Shown here: piece after piece, positions 25,491 through 35,280 of the stretch
How the letters are laid out: each line of letters opens with the position of its first letter
Position numbering within the stretch: the first letter of the stretch is position 1
Assembly (NCBI RefSeq): GCF_028993635.1
Contig: NZ_CP118631.1
Location: 4,154,001 to 4,218,000, forward strand
DNA from: Mucilaginibacter sp. SJ
GTDB lineage: Bacteria > Bacteroidota > Bacteroidia > Sphingobacteriales > Sphingobacteriaceae
DNA: 64,000 nt
Reading direction: 5' to 3'
Program-made: the position numbers and the translations under genes
Notes under the pieces: model-generated
Seen by the model: the letters and a program-made list of their open reading frames with translations, nothing else
The model's database searches: none
What the model was told of the DNA's origin: nothing

Positions 25491-26207
25491 TTACGCAGCA
25501 TTCGAAATATACTTCACCAGGCTTCTTTTGGCCACCGGCAGCAGCGTTTGCTCAAGCGGGAAAGTGATATCACTGTGAACATAGTAAACCGCAGGATTGG
25601 GCATAAACTTGTTACGATTAATGAGATGCAGTTTAATGCTTTCGGGGGTATTGGTGATGCTTTGCTCGTAGGCATCAATAAAAGCTACGTTAATGCCGCG
25701 GTATTTATCATCCTTGCCTTCAAAAATAGTGATCTGGTACTCGTAGATCCGGTTGGTTCGTTCCTTGCCGTTCTGTAACGAAAAATAACCGTGATAAGGC
25801 AGTAAAGGGATGATGCCTACCGGATCAATATTCACATGGCTTTCTACAAAATCATAAATATCCCTGCCGGTTTTTATAGCCGGGTCCATTTTGCCTAAGG
25901 CATAAGTAATGATCTGTTCTATTTCCTGCATGCTTTGATCATCCATAATGATCTTTTGATAAGTAAGCTTTACGGCATCGATATCAGCCTGTGTTAAGCG
26001 TTGCGGAAAAGCCTGCTGTAACAGCGATTTATTCTTTTTAAAATCGATGAGGTTGTTGTAATGGAATATCAGATCGGCCAGGTTGGGATATAACCGGCTG
26101 TTATCAAAGTGGCTGTTAATTTCCTGAAGGTAACTTAGCAGGATATATTTTTTGTATTCAAAATCAATATGACCTTCAATAAACCAGTTTGCGCCTAATT
26201 GCCTCAT
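25491..26207 (-). CDS. Conserved hypothetical protein
   Basis: 238 residues, no signal peptide or membrane segment, mostly helical at the N-terminus (YKKYILLSYLQEINSHF) and beta-rich at the C-terminus. I do not recognise a characterised domain. Proteins of this length and pattern appear as cytosolic hypotheticals in Bacteroidota. It is divergent from the methyltransferase gene at 26262. Confidence 0.75.
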   Translation of the reverse strand: MRQLGANWFIEGHIDFEYKKYILLSYLQEINSHFDNSRLYPNLADLIFHYNNLIDFKKNKSLLQQAFPQRLTQADIDAVKLTYQKIIMDDQSMQEIEQIITYALGKMDPAIKTGRDIYDFVESHVNIDPVGIIPLLPYHGYFSLQNGKERTNRIYEYQITIFEGKDDKYRGINVAFIDAYEQSITNTPESIKLHLINRNKFMPNPAVYYVHSDITFPLEQTLLPVAKRSLVKYISNAA

Positions 26208-26261
26208 TTTTCCGCCTCCTTTTGATAGCTTAAATTAAACAAAAAACACCAACTTTGCAAT

Positions 26262-26978
26262 ATGCCCTATGGAACCCTTTATTTAATTCCCGTACCGCTG
26301 GCCGATGACGCCGCTGCAAAATCATTTACGCCATACCTTACTGATACCATAAACAGTATCAAGGAGTACATCGTCGAGAATGAAAAAACCGCCCGTCGCT
26401 TTTTAAAAGAGGCCGGCTTGAAAACCCCGCAAAGCGAGCTGATAATCCATGATTATGGCAAGCATAACCGCGACATGAGCAAGGCTGATTTTTTTAAAGG
26501 CCTGCAGGCAGGTAATGATGTTGGGCTGATGAGTGAAGCCGGCTGTCCCGGTGTCGCTGATCCCGGTGCCGGGATTGTGGATAAAGCCCATCGCATGGGT
26601 ATTAAGGTTGTGCCTTTGGTTGGGCCAAGCTCCATTTTGCTGGCGCTGATGGCTTCAGGCTTCAGCGGCCAAAGTTTTGCATTTTACGGCTACCTGCCTA
26701 TTGATAAAGTGCTTCGTGCTAAAAAGATCAAAGAGTTGGAAAATACAGCTGTTAAGCTTGATCAAACTCAGCTATTTATCGAAACGCCTTTCCGCAATAA
26801 CCCCATGCTGGAGGAGATCCTGAAAACAGGCAATCCCAAAACCAAGCTTTGCATAGCCTGCGACCTGACCGCCGCAACCGAGTTTGTGCAAACCAAAACC
26901 ATTGCCGAATGGCAAAAGAAAGTGCCTGATCTGCACAAGCGCCCAACCATCTTTTTACTCTATCACAGCAATAAATGA
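26262..26978 (+). CDS. SAM-dependent methyltransferase of the tetrapyrrole methylase / RsmI family
   Basis: 238 residues. It starts GTLYLIPVPLADD and has GLMSEAGCPGVADPGAGIV and the P-loop-like VGPSSILLALMASG, all typical of the RsmI (YraL) branch that 2'-O-methylates C1402 of 16S rRNA. Bacteroidota often carry a second, divergent member; this protein is shorter than E. coli RsmI and lacks its C-terminal extension, so the exact target is uncertain. It overlaps the next gene by four bases (ATGA), which implies translational coupling. Confidence 0.85.
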   Translation: MPYGTLYLIPVPLADDAAAKSFTPYLTDTINSIKEYIVENEKTARRFLKEAGLKTPQSELIIHDYGKHNRDMSKADFFKGLQAGNDVGLMSEAGCPGVADPGAGIVDKAHRMGIKVVPLVGPSSILLALMASGFSGQSFAFYGYLPIDKVLRAKKIKELENTAVKLDQTQLFIETPFRNNPMLEEILKTGNPKTKLCIACDLTAATEFVQTKTIAEWQKKVPDLHKRPTIFLLYHSNK

Positions 26979-28588
26979 CCATAAGCCAGCAGCATGCCCC
27001 GGTTGTAATAGTAGGCGCGGGCCCATCGGGTTTGATGATGGCCGCCCAACTTTTACGCTATGGTGTGCAGCCGGTAATTATTGACAGCAAGCGGGGACCA
27101 ACCACACATTCAAAGGCACTTGCCGTTCAGGCACGGTCTATGGAGATTTACCGGCAGATGGGCGTTATTGATAAAGTGCTCAATGATGGTAAACGGGGAG
27201 GGGGTGTACAGTTTAACCAGGACGGTGAAGAGGTTGCCGGTCTTTCACTTGCCAATGTTGGTGAAACGCAAACCGCTTTTCCATTTATCCAGATGTATCC
27301 GCAGAGCAAAAACGAACGGTTATTACTGGATTTTATTACCCTCAACTGCTGCCCGGTATACTGGAACACATCACTACTGTCACTAAGTCAGAATTCGGAT
27401 AAGGTAACACTCAGGCTGCAAAGCGGCGAGGAGAAACAAACCATTACCTGCGATTGGCTGGTTGCCGCAGATGGTGCCCATAGCACTGTGCGCAAGCGAC
27501 TGAATGTTCCTTTTAATGGGGATACCTACCAGCATCAATTTTATTTGGCCGATATAAAAATAGAGGCTGACTTTGGCGATAAAGTTAACCTGTTCCTTTC
27601 AAAAAAAGGTTTCGCAGGCTTTTTTCCTATGCCTGATGAGCGAAGCTATCGTGTGGTTGGTAATCTGCCCGATGTGTTTGATAAAAAGGACGAGCTTCAA
27701 ATTGAAGAGGTGTTACCGCATTTGCGGGATGTAACCCAACAACAGCTTATTGTTGAACATACCAACTGGTTCACTATCTACCGCCTGCATCACCGCATGG
27801 CCGATAAATTCAGAGAGCAGCGCTGCTTTTTAATTGGCGATGCCGCGCATATCCACTCGCCGGTTGGCGGGCAGGGGATGAATACCGGCTTGCAGGATGC
27901 CTATAACCTGGCCTGGAAACTGGCAGGTGTGGTTAATAACCAGCTTAAGGTATCGGTGTTAGATAGCTACGCGCAGGAAAGGATGCCTGTTGCAAAAGAA
28001 TTGCTCAATACTACCGACCGCATTTTTAAAATGATCCTGTCGCGCAATTGGTTCATTAACTTACTAAAGAAATATTTGCTGCCTGTTGTTTTAAAATGGG
28101 CATGGGGGAAACCCAACCTTCGCGAAGCTTTTTTTAAACGGGTATCGCAAACCGGCATATCCTATCGCGACAGCACCATAAACCTTAACTTAAGCCCTGC
28201 CAGCCAGATCAAAGCAGGCGACAGGCTGCCTTATCTCAAAGTATTCGACGAAAAACGGGAGGTGGAAACCGATCTGCATGAATGGTGCAGTAAACCGGGT
28301 TTTACGCTCATCTGTTTAGGCAAGCTCAAAGAACTGGACCTGTTTACTATCGCCAAATGGATCACCCAAAACTACGGCGCCAATCTCAACTTTTTTTACC
28401 TGCCGCCATCAGTAAAAAATCAACATATTTTCGACGCCTTCGACATCAAAGCAAACCAAAAGAAGGCGCTTATCATCCGCCCGGATATGCATATCGGTTT
28501 TTTAAATGACGTAGTGGATATTGATATGATGGATAATCATTTGCTGAATGTGGTGGGGGTGAAGCCGATCATAGTACATGGTTCATAG
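26975..28588 (+). CDS. FAD-dependent aromatic monooxygenase (PheA/TfdB type)
   Basis: 537 residues. The FAD dinucleotide motif is VVIVGAGPSGLMMA, the DG motif is in WLVAADGAHSTVRK, and the second FAD motif is GDAAHIHSPVGGQGMNTGLQDA. The C-terminal ~130 residues form the thioredoxin-like domain found in phenol hydroxylase-type enzymes. It would use NAD(P)H and oxygen to hydroxylate an aromatic or polyketide substrate. The coupling with a methyltransferase gene is probably incidental. Confidence 0.9.
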   Translation: MTISQQHAPVVIVGAGPSGLMMAAQLLRYGVQPVIIDSKRGPTTHSKALAVQARSMEIYRQMGVIDKVLNDGKRGGGVQFNQDGEEVAGLSLANVGETQTAFPFIQMYPQSKNERLLLDFITLNCCPVYWNTSLLSLSQNSDKVTLRLQSGEEKQTITCDWLVAADGAHSTVRKRLNVPFNGDTYQHQFYLADIKIEADFGDKVNLFLSKKGFAGFFPMPDERSYRVVGNLPDVFDKKDELQIEEVLPHLRDVTQQQLIVEHTNWFTIYRLHHRMADKFREQRCFLIGDAAHIHSPVGGQGMNTGLQDAYNLAWKLAGVVNNQLKVSVLDSYAQERMPVAKELLNTTDRIFKMILSRNWFINLLKKYLLPVVLKWAWGKPNLREAFFKRVSQTGISYRDSTINLNLSPASQIKAGDRLPYLKVFDEKREVETDLHEWCSKPGFTLICLGKLKELDLFTIAKWITQNYGANLNFFYLPPSVKNQHIFDAFDIKANQKKALIIRPDMHIGFLNDVVDIDMMDNHLLNVVGVKPIIVHGS

Positions 28589-28657
28589 ATCATGGTTGCC
28601 TGCGAATTGTTCCTGCCTGCGTATTTTCGCGATGAACTATGAACCATCAACCATGAA
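28572..28657. repeat. ATGGTTCATAG inverted repeat
   Basis: GGTTCATAG and CTATGAACC, plus CATGGTT and AACCATG, form an imperfect inverted repeat of ~80 nt between two convergent genes. It overlaps the 3' end of the monooxygenase gene. Confidence 0.6.
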
Positions 28658-30574
28658 CTAACGAACCACCATCACCCAGCCGCTCATTACATTCCCATTC
28701 TTTAAATCTATCACATAATAATATGTTCCTGACGGGATACCCTGGCCGTTAGATCTGCCATCCCAGGCTTCAGGATAGCCTGTGCTTTTAAACACCAGTC
28801 CGCCGTAGCGGTTAAATACCTGCGTTGTCGAGGTTGGGTAAGTATTCAGCGCTTCTATCGCCCAGGTATCATTAACCCCGTCACCGTTGGGTGTAAAAGT
28901 ATTGGGGATAACTACTTTTTTATAAACACGCACAAATACCTGGTCGGTTGCTTCATCGCCGCAGCCTGAGTTTGATACCACATGCAGGGTGTAGGTGATA
29001 TCTTCCATTGGCGAAGCAGTAGGCGTAAGTTCAAGGCTACTGCTCAGGTTATCGGTCGGGGTCCAGTAATAGCTTACGTTGGTTCCTTTGGTACTGGCGT
29101 TAAGTGTGGTCGACTGACCCTGGGTAATGTACCTGTCGGGCCCGGCATTGGCCACAGGCTTTTTTATAACATCTACCTGTACTGTGGCTGTTGAGGTACA
29201 CGTGCCGTTGCTTACTGTTACGGTATAAAGTGTATTGTCCGTTGGGCTGGCAACCGGGTTAGCGATGTTAGCATCCGAAAGGCCCGTTGCCGGCAACCAT
29301 GAGTAAGTTGAGCCGCCGCTGGCATTTAACGTAACCGAATTGCCCTCGCAAATTGGCTCAACCGCATCAACAGCCGCAACAGGTTGGGCATTTACTACAA
29401 CCGTCACTGGTACCACAACCTCGCAGTTAGAGGATGATTTAACCGTAACATGATACGTTCCTGCAGCAGCAGCGGTCACATTATTGATTGTTGGGTTTTG
29501 AATGGCTGATGTAAAGCCATTTGGCCCTGTCCATTGATAACTCACCCCGGTTGATGCACTTAACGTCAATGTTGTACCCGCGCAAACCGGTGTATTGGCT
29601 GTTGCCGTTGATTGAGGTGGTGCGCCAACCGTAAGTGTAAGCACATTTGATGCCGACCGGCAAAGTGCCGAATTGATGTTACCTGCCTGCGCCGTTACTG
29701 CCCGGTAGTAATAAGTACCAGCCACTGATGGCGATGTTATCTGGTAACTTGAACTGGTGCTGTTTGCTCCGGTAAGATCCGTCCAGGCACCATTCCCGTT
29801 TTTGTATTGCCATAAAACGGTATAGCCACTGGGGATGGTCGTACTGAGTGTATAGGTTTGCGGAACATCCGAACAGGCCGATGCTGTGATGGTTGAGCTT
29901 GAATTGTTGAAACTGGCCTCTATAACCGGGCCATAAGGTCTGAAAACAATATCATCAATGGCAAGGTCATTGGCAGGGGCACCGCCGGCGCTGTTGTTGA
30001 TCATCTTGATCACCACATCGCCAACGCCTGCCGGCAGCGTAAAATTAAACGACTCCTGTACCCATTGATAATTGCTGCTGGTGCGGGCAATGGTGCCGGT
30101 ATTAAAGCTTTGAATAATTGTTCCGTCGGTTTTTTCGATAGCGAAAGTGATATTTGGCGGGCTGATATCATTGCTTCTTAACAAATTCACCACCCAGGCC
30201 GAAAACTGGTAGGTGGTATTGGAACACAAACCGGTAATGGTGCGCTTATAAAAATAATCGGTTTTGGATACGCTGGCATTTACCACCATCATATAGCCGC
30301 CTGTATTGCCTGTATGGTCTGTGGCCGACCACCAGACATTGCCTGCACCCGCGGTAGTATTTTCAATGGTATAAGAGCCGTCGCTGGGGAAATTGGCACT
30401 GCTATACGTGTAACTGGTTGAGCCCGAATCGGCAGGCAAGGCACCCGAATGTGTTGAACTGCCCGAGCCAAAGGTGATGCTCACCACAGGGTCGCCAAGG
30501 CTTTGCGCATTTGTTTTTCGAACTGATAAAATGAGAAAAAAGCTGATTAGGGGGAGTAACTTTTTTGCTTCCAA
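28658..30574 (-). CDS. Type IX secreted protein with Ig-like repeats and type B C-terminal domain
   Basis: 638 residues. A signal peptide is followed by a ~200-residue jelly-roll-like domain (~25-215), then several Ig-like/PKD-like modules (~220-540). The last ~95 residues match the gliding-motility-associated (CHU_C, type B) sorting domain: VVIPNTFTPNGDGVNDTW, FNRYGGLVF, WDGRSNGQGIPSGTYYY. The protein should be exported by Sec and then by the type IX system to the surface. Its ligand is unknown. Confidence 0.92.
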   Translation of the reverse strand: MEAKKLLPLISFFLILSVRKTNAQSLGDPVVSITFGSGSSTHSGALPADSGSTSYTYSSANFPSDGSYTIENTTAGAGNVWWSATDHTGNTGGYMMVVNASVSKTDYFYKRTITGLCSNTTYQFSAWVVNLLRSNDISPPNITFAIEKTDGTIIQSFNTGTIARTSSNYQWVQESFNFTLPAGVGDVVIKMINNSAGGAPANDLAIDDIVFRPYGPVIEASFNNSSSTITASACSDVPQTYTLSTTIPSGYTVLWQYKNGNGAWTDLTGANSTSSSYQITSPSVAGTYYYRAVTAQAGNINSALCRSASNVLTLTVGAPPQSTATANTPVCAGTTLTLSASTGVSYQWTGPNGFTSAIQNPTINNVTAAAAGTYHVTVKSSSNCEVVVPVTVVVNAQPVAAVDAVEPICEGNSVTLNASGGSTYSWLPATGLSDANIANPVASPTDNTLYTVTVSNGTCTSTATVQVDVIKKPVANAGPDRYITQGQSTTLNASTKGTNVSYYWTPTDNLSSSLELTPTASPMEDITYTLHVVSNSGCGDEATDQVFVRVYKKVVIPNTFTPNGDGVNDTWAIEALNTYPTSTTQVFNRYGGLVFKSTGYPEAWDGRSNGQGIPSGTYYYVIDLKNGNVMSGWVMVVR

Positions 30575-30811
30575 CGGAATACTGTTTTTAAAAAAGCGCC
30601 TGCATGTACTACTAACACACAGACGCTACTATCGCAACTATTATGAAAAGGGGTACTAATAAACCATTTATGGGGTTATAATTGGTTTATGACATAAATA
30701 TGCGGGCAAAGCCGGTTTTCATCAATAATGTATCGATGAATAGCCGCTTTGTATTGGTGAATAAAAAAAGGATTAAAAAAGAGTTTAAAACGCCTGTAAA
30801 TAACCAGGCAT

Positions 30812-31753
30812 TTAGTACCTGATCCGTTTGGATAGCCGTAAACAGGGCAGCTCCACCAGGCGATAAAACAGGTAAGCAAAACTGATACTAACAGCAATAC
30901 CTGTTAAAAATTCAAACGCCCTGAATCCAACTGTTTTTGGCAGGTGCATACCGATAAAAGCTACAAGACTGCTCCCAACAACATCATGGGTAAGGTATAG
31001 CGAAAAAGAGATTTTGGAAAAAAATGCAATAGCAGGGTGGCGCTTTAAAGGCAGTATTATAAGGACAAGTGCAAGAAGGCCGGTGACCATCGGAAGCCAC
31101 CCTGCACTATAAAAACCAAAAGCGCTTACAGCTGCGCCATATATCGAAATTTCAGCCACCCCTTTTTTACCTGTTAGGTACAGGTAATATAATATCCCAA
31201 GAGCAAAAAACGGAAAAACGCTTAATAGGGTTGATCCGGGTACGGGTATAAATAAAGGCAGTAAGCAAATCAGGGGCAGGGAGATGACGCCCCACTTTTT
31301 TATAATAATCGGAAAGAAAATGCCGATGAACAGGTAATATTGAAACTCAATTCCCAGCGTCCAGTAAACCGGGTTCAAATACGGGCGACCAATAAAATTG
31401 TTGATATAAGCTAAGTGGGTTAATATGTTACTGATATCAGGCCGATAATTTGCATTTAATAAATACCCGGCTAAAATGGTTAATAATATGGAGGCTATGT
31501 AAGGAGGCTCAATGCGTGTTATTCTTTTTAAAATATATTTGGGGAACAAGGCCCAGCTATAATTTTCAGGAATAGCCCAGCAAATTATAAAGCCGGACAA
31601 CAGGAAAAACATCTGCACACCCAGCCAGCCATAGCGCAAGCCTGGCAATGATTTGCCGCCAAGGTGAAACAAAGTTACCGCCAATGAAGCTATAGCCCTG
31701 ATATAATCAACCTGCTGGATATGTTGTTTGGTCGTACTATCTGCTAATGTCAT
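30812..31753 (-). CDS. Acyltransferase 3 family membrane protein
   Basis: 313 residues, about nine to ten membrane segments, with the opening DYIRAIASLAVTLFHLGG carrying the catalytic His of the OafA/acyltransferase-3 family. Such enzymes O-acylate surface polysaccharides or lipids. The gene stands next to a T9SS protein and a two-component pair but is not clearly in an operon. Confidence 0.88.
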   Translation of the reverse strand: MTLADSTTKQHIQQVDYIRAIASLAVTLFHLGGKSLPGLRYGWLGVQMFFLLSGFIICWAIPENYSWALFPKYILKRITRIEPPYIASILLTILAGYLLNANYRPDISNILTHLAYINNFIGRPYLNPVYWTLGIEFQYYLFIGIFFPIIIKKWGVISLPLICLLPLFIPVPGSTLLSVFPFFALGILYYLYLTGKKGVAEISIYGAAVSAFGFYSAGWLPMVTGLLALVLIILPLKRHPAIAFFSKISFSLYLTHDVVGSSLVAFIGMHLPKTVGFRAFEFLTGIAVSISFAYLFYRLVELPCLRLSKRIRY

Positions 31754-31842
31754 TTATGTAAAAGCTAAAAGGCGGAACGCACAAAACTTAAAGCAATTGA
31801 TTAATTGTTATTGATAAGCCGATCATGAGAATTGCGTTCATT

Positions 31843-32544
31843 TTACTTCTGTTTCGACCAGTTGCGTGCAAAATCATTATAGCTTTCGCTTACCGGCAGC
31901 TCAACATTTGTAAGCCGCACCTTACGGTTTTGGATAGACCGGATCTTGTTGACAGGTACGATATAGCTGCGGTGAATGCGCTGAAATTTGGCGGAAGGCA
32001 ATTTCTCCAATACCTTTTTCATGGGTATCAGCGTAAGGATGGTTTTATCATTAGTGATATGGATCTTGATATAATCCTCCATACTTTCAATGTATTCAAT
32101 AGTGTCCAGGTCTATTTTAACCATGCGGTATTCGGAGTATACATACAGGCTTTCATCGGTTTCGGCATCGGCAGGCTTGTTTTTATATTTATAATAATCA
32201 ACAGCTTTTTCAACGGCTTTGGTAAAGCGCTTAATATCTATCGGTTTTAAAATATAATCAAGCGCTTCCAGTTCAAAACCCTCATACGCAAATTTTTTAT
32301 AGGCGGTAGTAAATATTACCATGGGTTTTGCCTGCAACGAGCGCACAAGGTCAATGCCGGTAACATCGGGCATGTTGATATCAACAAAAAGAAGATCTAT
32401 TGGGGTGCTTTTTAAAAATTCGGCACCGGTTATAGCATCTTCAAAAGTATTAACCATTTGTAGTGCCGGGAAGCGTGATACATATTCGCTTATAAGCCTT
32501 AAGGCCAGCGGTTCATCATCAATGGCTATACATTTAAGCACCAT
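31843..32544 (-). CDS. LytTR-type response regulator
   Basis: 233 residues. Receiver domain ~1-120 with phospho-acceptor Asp in LLFVDINMPDVTG and the conserved Lys in LKPID. LytTR DNA-binding domain ~140-233 (VPNKIRS-like segment VPVNKIRSIQNRKVRL). It is co-transcribed with, and 3 bp after, the sensor kinase, and should bind direct-repeat sites upstream of target genes. Confidence 0.93.
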   Translation of the reverse strand: MVLKCIAIDDEPLALRLISEYVSRFPALQMVNTFEDAITGAEFLKSTPIDLLFVDINMPDVTGIDLVRSLQAKPMVIFTTAYKKFAYEGFELEALDYILKPIDIKRFTKAVEKAVDYYKYKNKPADAETDESLYVYSEYRMVKIDLDTIEYIESMEDYIKIHITNDKTILTLIPMKKVLEKLPSAKFQRIHRSYIVPVNKIRSIQNRKVRLTNVELPVSESYNDFARNWSKQK

Positions 32545-32547
32545 AAT

Positions 32548-33717
32548 TTAAGTTTGTAAAGTAAGTTGAACAATATACTCATTATTCAGACTGCTTATAT
32601 TTAACAAATGCCTGCCGGGATATAAATGTTTCAGGCGCTGTTTGGTGTTGTTTATGCCTATGCCGGTACGCTGGTAATCACTTTTCTGCACACCAAAGAT
32701 CCGGTTTTTGCAGTAAAATGAAATAATGCGCTCATGAATATTGATCCTGATATCTATAGCCGCAGGTTCGCGCTTGCTTACGCCATATTTAAAAACATTT
32801 TCAATAAAAGTCATCATTACGAGAGGGGCGATTTTTTTTTCGTCGATTTCTCCCCCTACTTCAAAATTTACTATTGTGTTTTTACCGATGCGAAGGCGCT
32901 GCAGTTCGATATAATCGCTGATGCAATCAATTTCGCTTTGTAGCGGCACGAAATCTTCGGTAACATCATCAGTAACATAGCGCATAATGTTCGAGAGCTT
33001 CATGATGCTATCAGCCGCATTATCATCTTTTATCGAAGCAAGCATGTAAATATTATTGAGTGTATTGAACAGGAAATGCGGGTTGATCTGCGCTTTCAGG
33101 AATGACAGCTCGGCGCTGGTTTTATCGGCTTCGGCACGGGCAGCACGCTGTTCGGTAAGCTGCCATTGCTGCACCGTTTTTGTGGCTGTGCTTAACGCCA
33201 TGATCATCAGGAAAATAAACAGGCTGGTGCTATCCAGGGATTTCATAGGCCTGGTGCGGGGGCCGAAACCATTTCTTCGCTCCAATGAGTCTGGATGAAA
33301 ATATGGCGGGTTGTCAAATCGGTGTGGCGTATCGGAGCCCTTATCGCCTAAGCGGGGCCGGTCAAATATCGGCGGGCCGGGCACCGTCATCCCGTTGTGC
33401 ATTCTCCGGCCTTCGGTGCTGCGCAGCAAGTTGTCGAACGGGTGAAGCACATAAATGCATGCTAATAAAGCAATACAAATGATGCTATAGATCGCATATC
33501 GCTTTTTTAAAAAGAAATGAGGAATAAACAGGTAGGCATTGCTATAAAAAAGGGCGATATAAGTGATACAAAATACCCAGTAAGCCGGTTTTTGCAAAAA
33601 AGAAGTAATAGTGTTGTTGTACTGGCCCCGGGTATTTAAAAAAACCAGCGGAAAGGCCATGAACAGCAACCAGCCGGCAATATGTATAACAACCGAAAAT
33701 ACTTTAAAACGCGACAT
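32548..33717 (-). CDS. LytS-like sensor histidine kinase
   Basis: 389 residues. Four membrane segments lie within the first ~190 residues with a Pro/Arg-rich loop between segments 3 and 4. The phospho-acceptor His is in KAQINPHFLFNTLNNIYML, typical of the His_kinase family that pairs with LytTR regulators, followed by an ATPase domain to residue ~385. It heads the two-gene operon. Confidence 0.93.
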   Translation of the reverse strand: MSRFKVFSVVIHIAGWLLFMAFPLVFLNTRGQYNNTITSFLQKPAYWVFCITYIALFYSNAYLFIPHFFLKKRYAIYSIICIALLACIYVLHPFDNLLRSTEGRRMHNGMTVPGPPIFDRPRLGDKGSDTPHRFDNPPYFHPDSLERRNGFGPRTRPMKSLDSTSLFIFLMIMALSTATKTVQQWQLTEQRAARAEADKTSAELSFLKAQINPHFLFNTLNNIYMLASIKDDNAADSIMKLSNIMRYVTDDVTEDFVPLQSEIDCISDYIELQRLRIGKNTIVNFEVGGEIDEKKIAPLVMMTFIENVFKYGVSKREPAAIDIRINIHERIISFYCKNRIFGVQKSDYQRTGIGINNTKQRLKHLYPGRHLLNISSLNNEYIVQLTLQT

Positions 33718-33738
33718 GATGTAAATGTAAGCAGGAAA

Positions 33739-33830
33739 TCATAAGTCTTAGGTTAAAAGTCTATAGTTCTAAGTCACAAGTTAATAAGCATACAGGTCAC
33801 ACTTCAGACTTTCGACTTAGAACTTACCCA
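33739..33830. repeat. Copy of the AAGTC/GACTT hairpin repeat
   Basis: AGTTCTAAGTC and GACTTAGAACT are inverted across ~45 nt with more AAGTC words inside. It shares the words of the hairpin between the tRNA-like genes and of the riboswitch insertion. Confidence 0.6.
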
Positions 33831-34423
33831 TGAATAGTTTCACTCTTACCATAGTTCTGAATTACCTGGGCTTCATACTCCAGGAATTGTTTCCAGCGGG
33901 CTTCAACATCAATTTCTTCAGCGTATTTTTTGGCCAGCCGAATAAACATGGAGTAGTGGGTTGCTTCGCTTACCATTAGTTCGTGGTAAAAGGTGGCCAA
34001 CTGTTCGTCATTAATATTTTCAGACAGTACTTTAAAGCGTTCACAGCTCCTGGCTTCTATCATAGCCGAAAATAGCAGCCTGTCAATCAGCTGGGCTTCG
34101 CGGCCACCGCCTGTGATGATAAATTTTCTGAGCTCGTTCACATAGTTATCCTTCCGCTCGCGGCCGAGGATATAACCGCGTTCCAATATAATATCATGTA
34201 CGCGTTTAAAATGATCCATTTCTTCCTGCACCAGCAGGGCCATTTCCTGTACCAATTCGCTCAGGTTGGGATTTTGAACAATAAGCGTAATGGCATTGCT
34301 GGCTGCCTTTTGTTCACAAAAAGCATGGTCGGTCAAAATTTCTTCAATATTGCTCTCTACCACGTTTTTAACCCAAAGCGGATCGGTAGGCAACTGCAGT
34401 TTTAAGATGGTTTTCTCACTCAC
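33824..34423 (-). CDS. miaE: tRNA-(ms2io6A)-hydroxylase MiaE
   Basis: 199 residues, start GTG at 34423. A four-helix ferritin-like fold with diiron ligands in EEMDHF, EARSCER and EATHYSMF. It hydroxylates the isopentenyl group of 2-methylthio-N6-isopentenyladenosine at position 37 of tRNAs reading UNN codons, using oxygen. A -7 promoter element ends only 5 nt before the start codon, so the mRNA may be leaderless. Length matches the family. Confidence 0.92.
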   Translation of the reverse strand: MSEKTILKLQLPTDPLWVKNVVESNIEEILTDHAFCEQKAASNAITLIVQNPNLSELVQEMALLVQEEMDHFKRVHDIILERGYILGRERKDNYVNELRKFIITGGGREAQLIDRLLFSAMIEARSCERFKVLSENINDEQLATFYHELMVSEATHYSMFIRLAKKYAEEIDVEARWKQFLEYEAQVIQNYGKSETIHG

Positions 34424-34427
34424 AATA

Positions 34428-34435
34428 CAAAGATA
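34428..34435 (-). promoter_or_regulatory. -7 promoter element of miaE
   Basis: Minus-strand TATCTTTG matches TAnnTTTG. Its 3' edge is 4 nt from the GTG start, so transcription would begin at or within a base or two of the start codon. Confidence 0.5.
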
Positions 34436-34739
34436 GTTTTTTGGAGCTGAAAGGTTAAAGGCGAAAGTTAAAAGGTATTTTTACGGTGGAGATTAAAAAA
34501 TGAAGACCATCTTTGTGGGACAGTCTTCGTTGGTAGCATTTGGCCCGGCATGAATACCGGTTTCCGTGTTCAGCACATAGTAAACACCTTATGTATGTTT
34601 TGTTGCGGTGATTTCAGCATGTGCCGTCAGATAATTTTTGATATTGCCATCTTATTCAAAACAACTTGCTGCAAATCGTGCGATTTATCTTTAAAACATG
34701 CAGACAATAACAGTAAAGTTTTCTATAGCATTAGTTAAA
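34436..34739. other. Intergenic region between miaE and an FKBP gene
   Basis: AT-rich with no convincing gene; an open frame at 34550-34738 lacks family signals. Visible elements are a GAAAGGTTAAAGG simple repeat (34448-34475) and a hairpin GAAGAC-N15-GTCTTC near 34502-34528. Confidence 0.45.
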
Positions 34740-35195
34740 TCAACTAAAACTAAGCAGATCAATTGTAAATACCAAAACCGAATTTGCGGGGATGCTTCCG
34801 GCTGCACTGTTGCCGTAGCCTTCTCTTGAAGGGATCACTAAAATAATTCGACCGCCAGTTTTTACATACGGCAGGCCCGATTGCCAGCCTTTGATAAGCC
34901 CCTGCAGGCTTTGGTTAATGGTGCCCGAGTCAAACGTAGTTCCATCCAATAGTTTGCCGGTATAGGTTACTTTAACGGTCGATTTAATGGTTGGATTTGC
35001 ACCTGTTCCCTGGGTTACTATCTTGTAATAAACACCAGAGCCATCAGCTGTAGCATGAAAAGCAGTATCAGTACCAATATAAGCTTTGATAGCGGCATCA
35101 TCCGTGGCTGCCTGTTTTGAAGCATCGAATTTGTCTTTTGAGCACGAGGAGAGGATCACCAATGGGGCGAATACGAATAATAGAAATTTCTTCAT
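34740..35195 (-). CDS. FKBP-type peptidyl-prolyl isomerase lipoprotein
   Basis: 151 residues. The lipobox is LSSC (Cys17). The FKBP domain (~55-150) has VTYTGKLLDGTTFDSG, IKGWQSGLP and GYGNSAAGSIPANSVLVF. It catalyses cis-trans isomerisation of Xaa-Pro bonds in envelope proteins. A paralogue lies immediately upstream, so the pair arose by tandem duplication. Confidence 0.92.
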   Translation of the reverse strand: MKKFLLFVFAPLVILSSCSKDKFDASKQAATDDAAIKAYIGTDTAFHATADGSGVYYKIVTQGTGANPTIKSTVKVTYTGKLLDGTTFDSGTINQSLQGLIKGWQSGLPYVKTGGRIILVIPSREGYGNSAAGSIPANSVLVFTIDLLSFS

Positions 35196-35280
35196 TAGTT
35201 AATAGTTCTGTTTCTGTTTGGATTAATTTGACGCGCAAAAGCTACAGAACGCTACAATAATTGAACTTATTTTGGGAAGA

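Noticed and set aside
34550..34738. 62-codon open frame between miaE and FKBP
   Set aside because: Cys-rich composition without conserved motif or promoter; likely chance.
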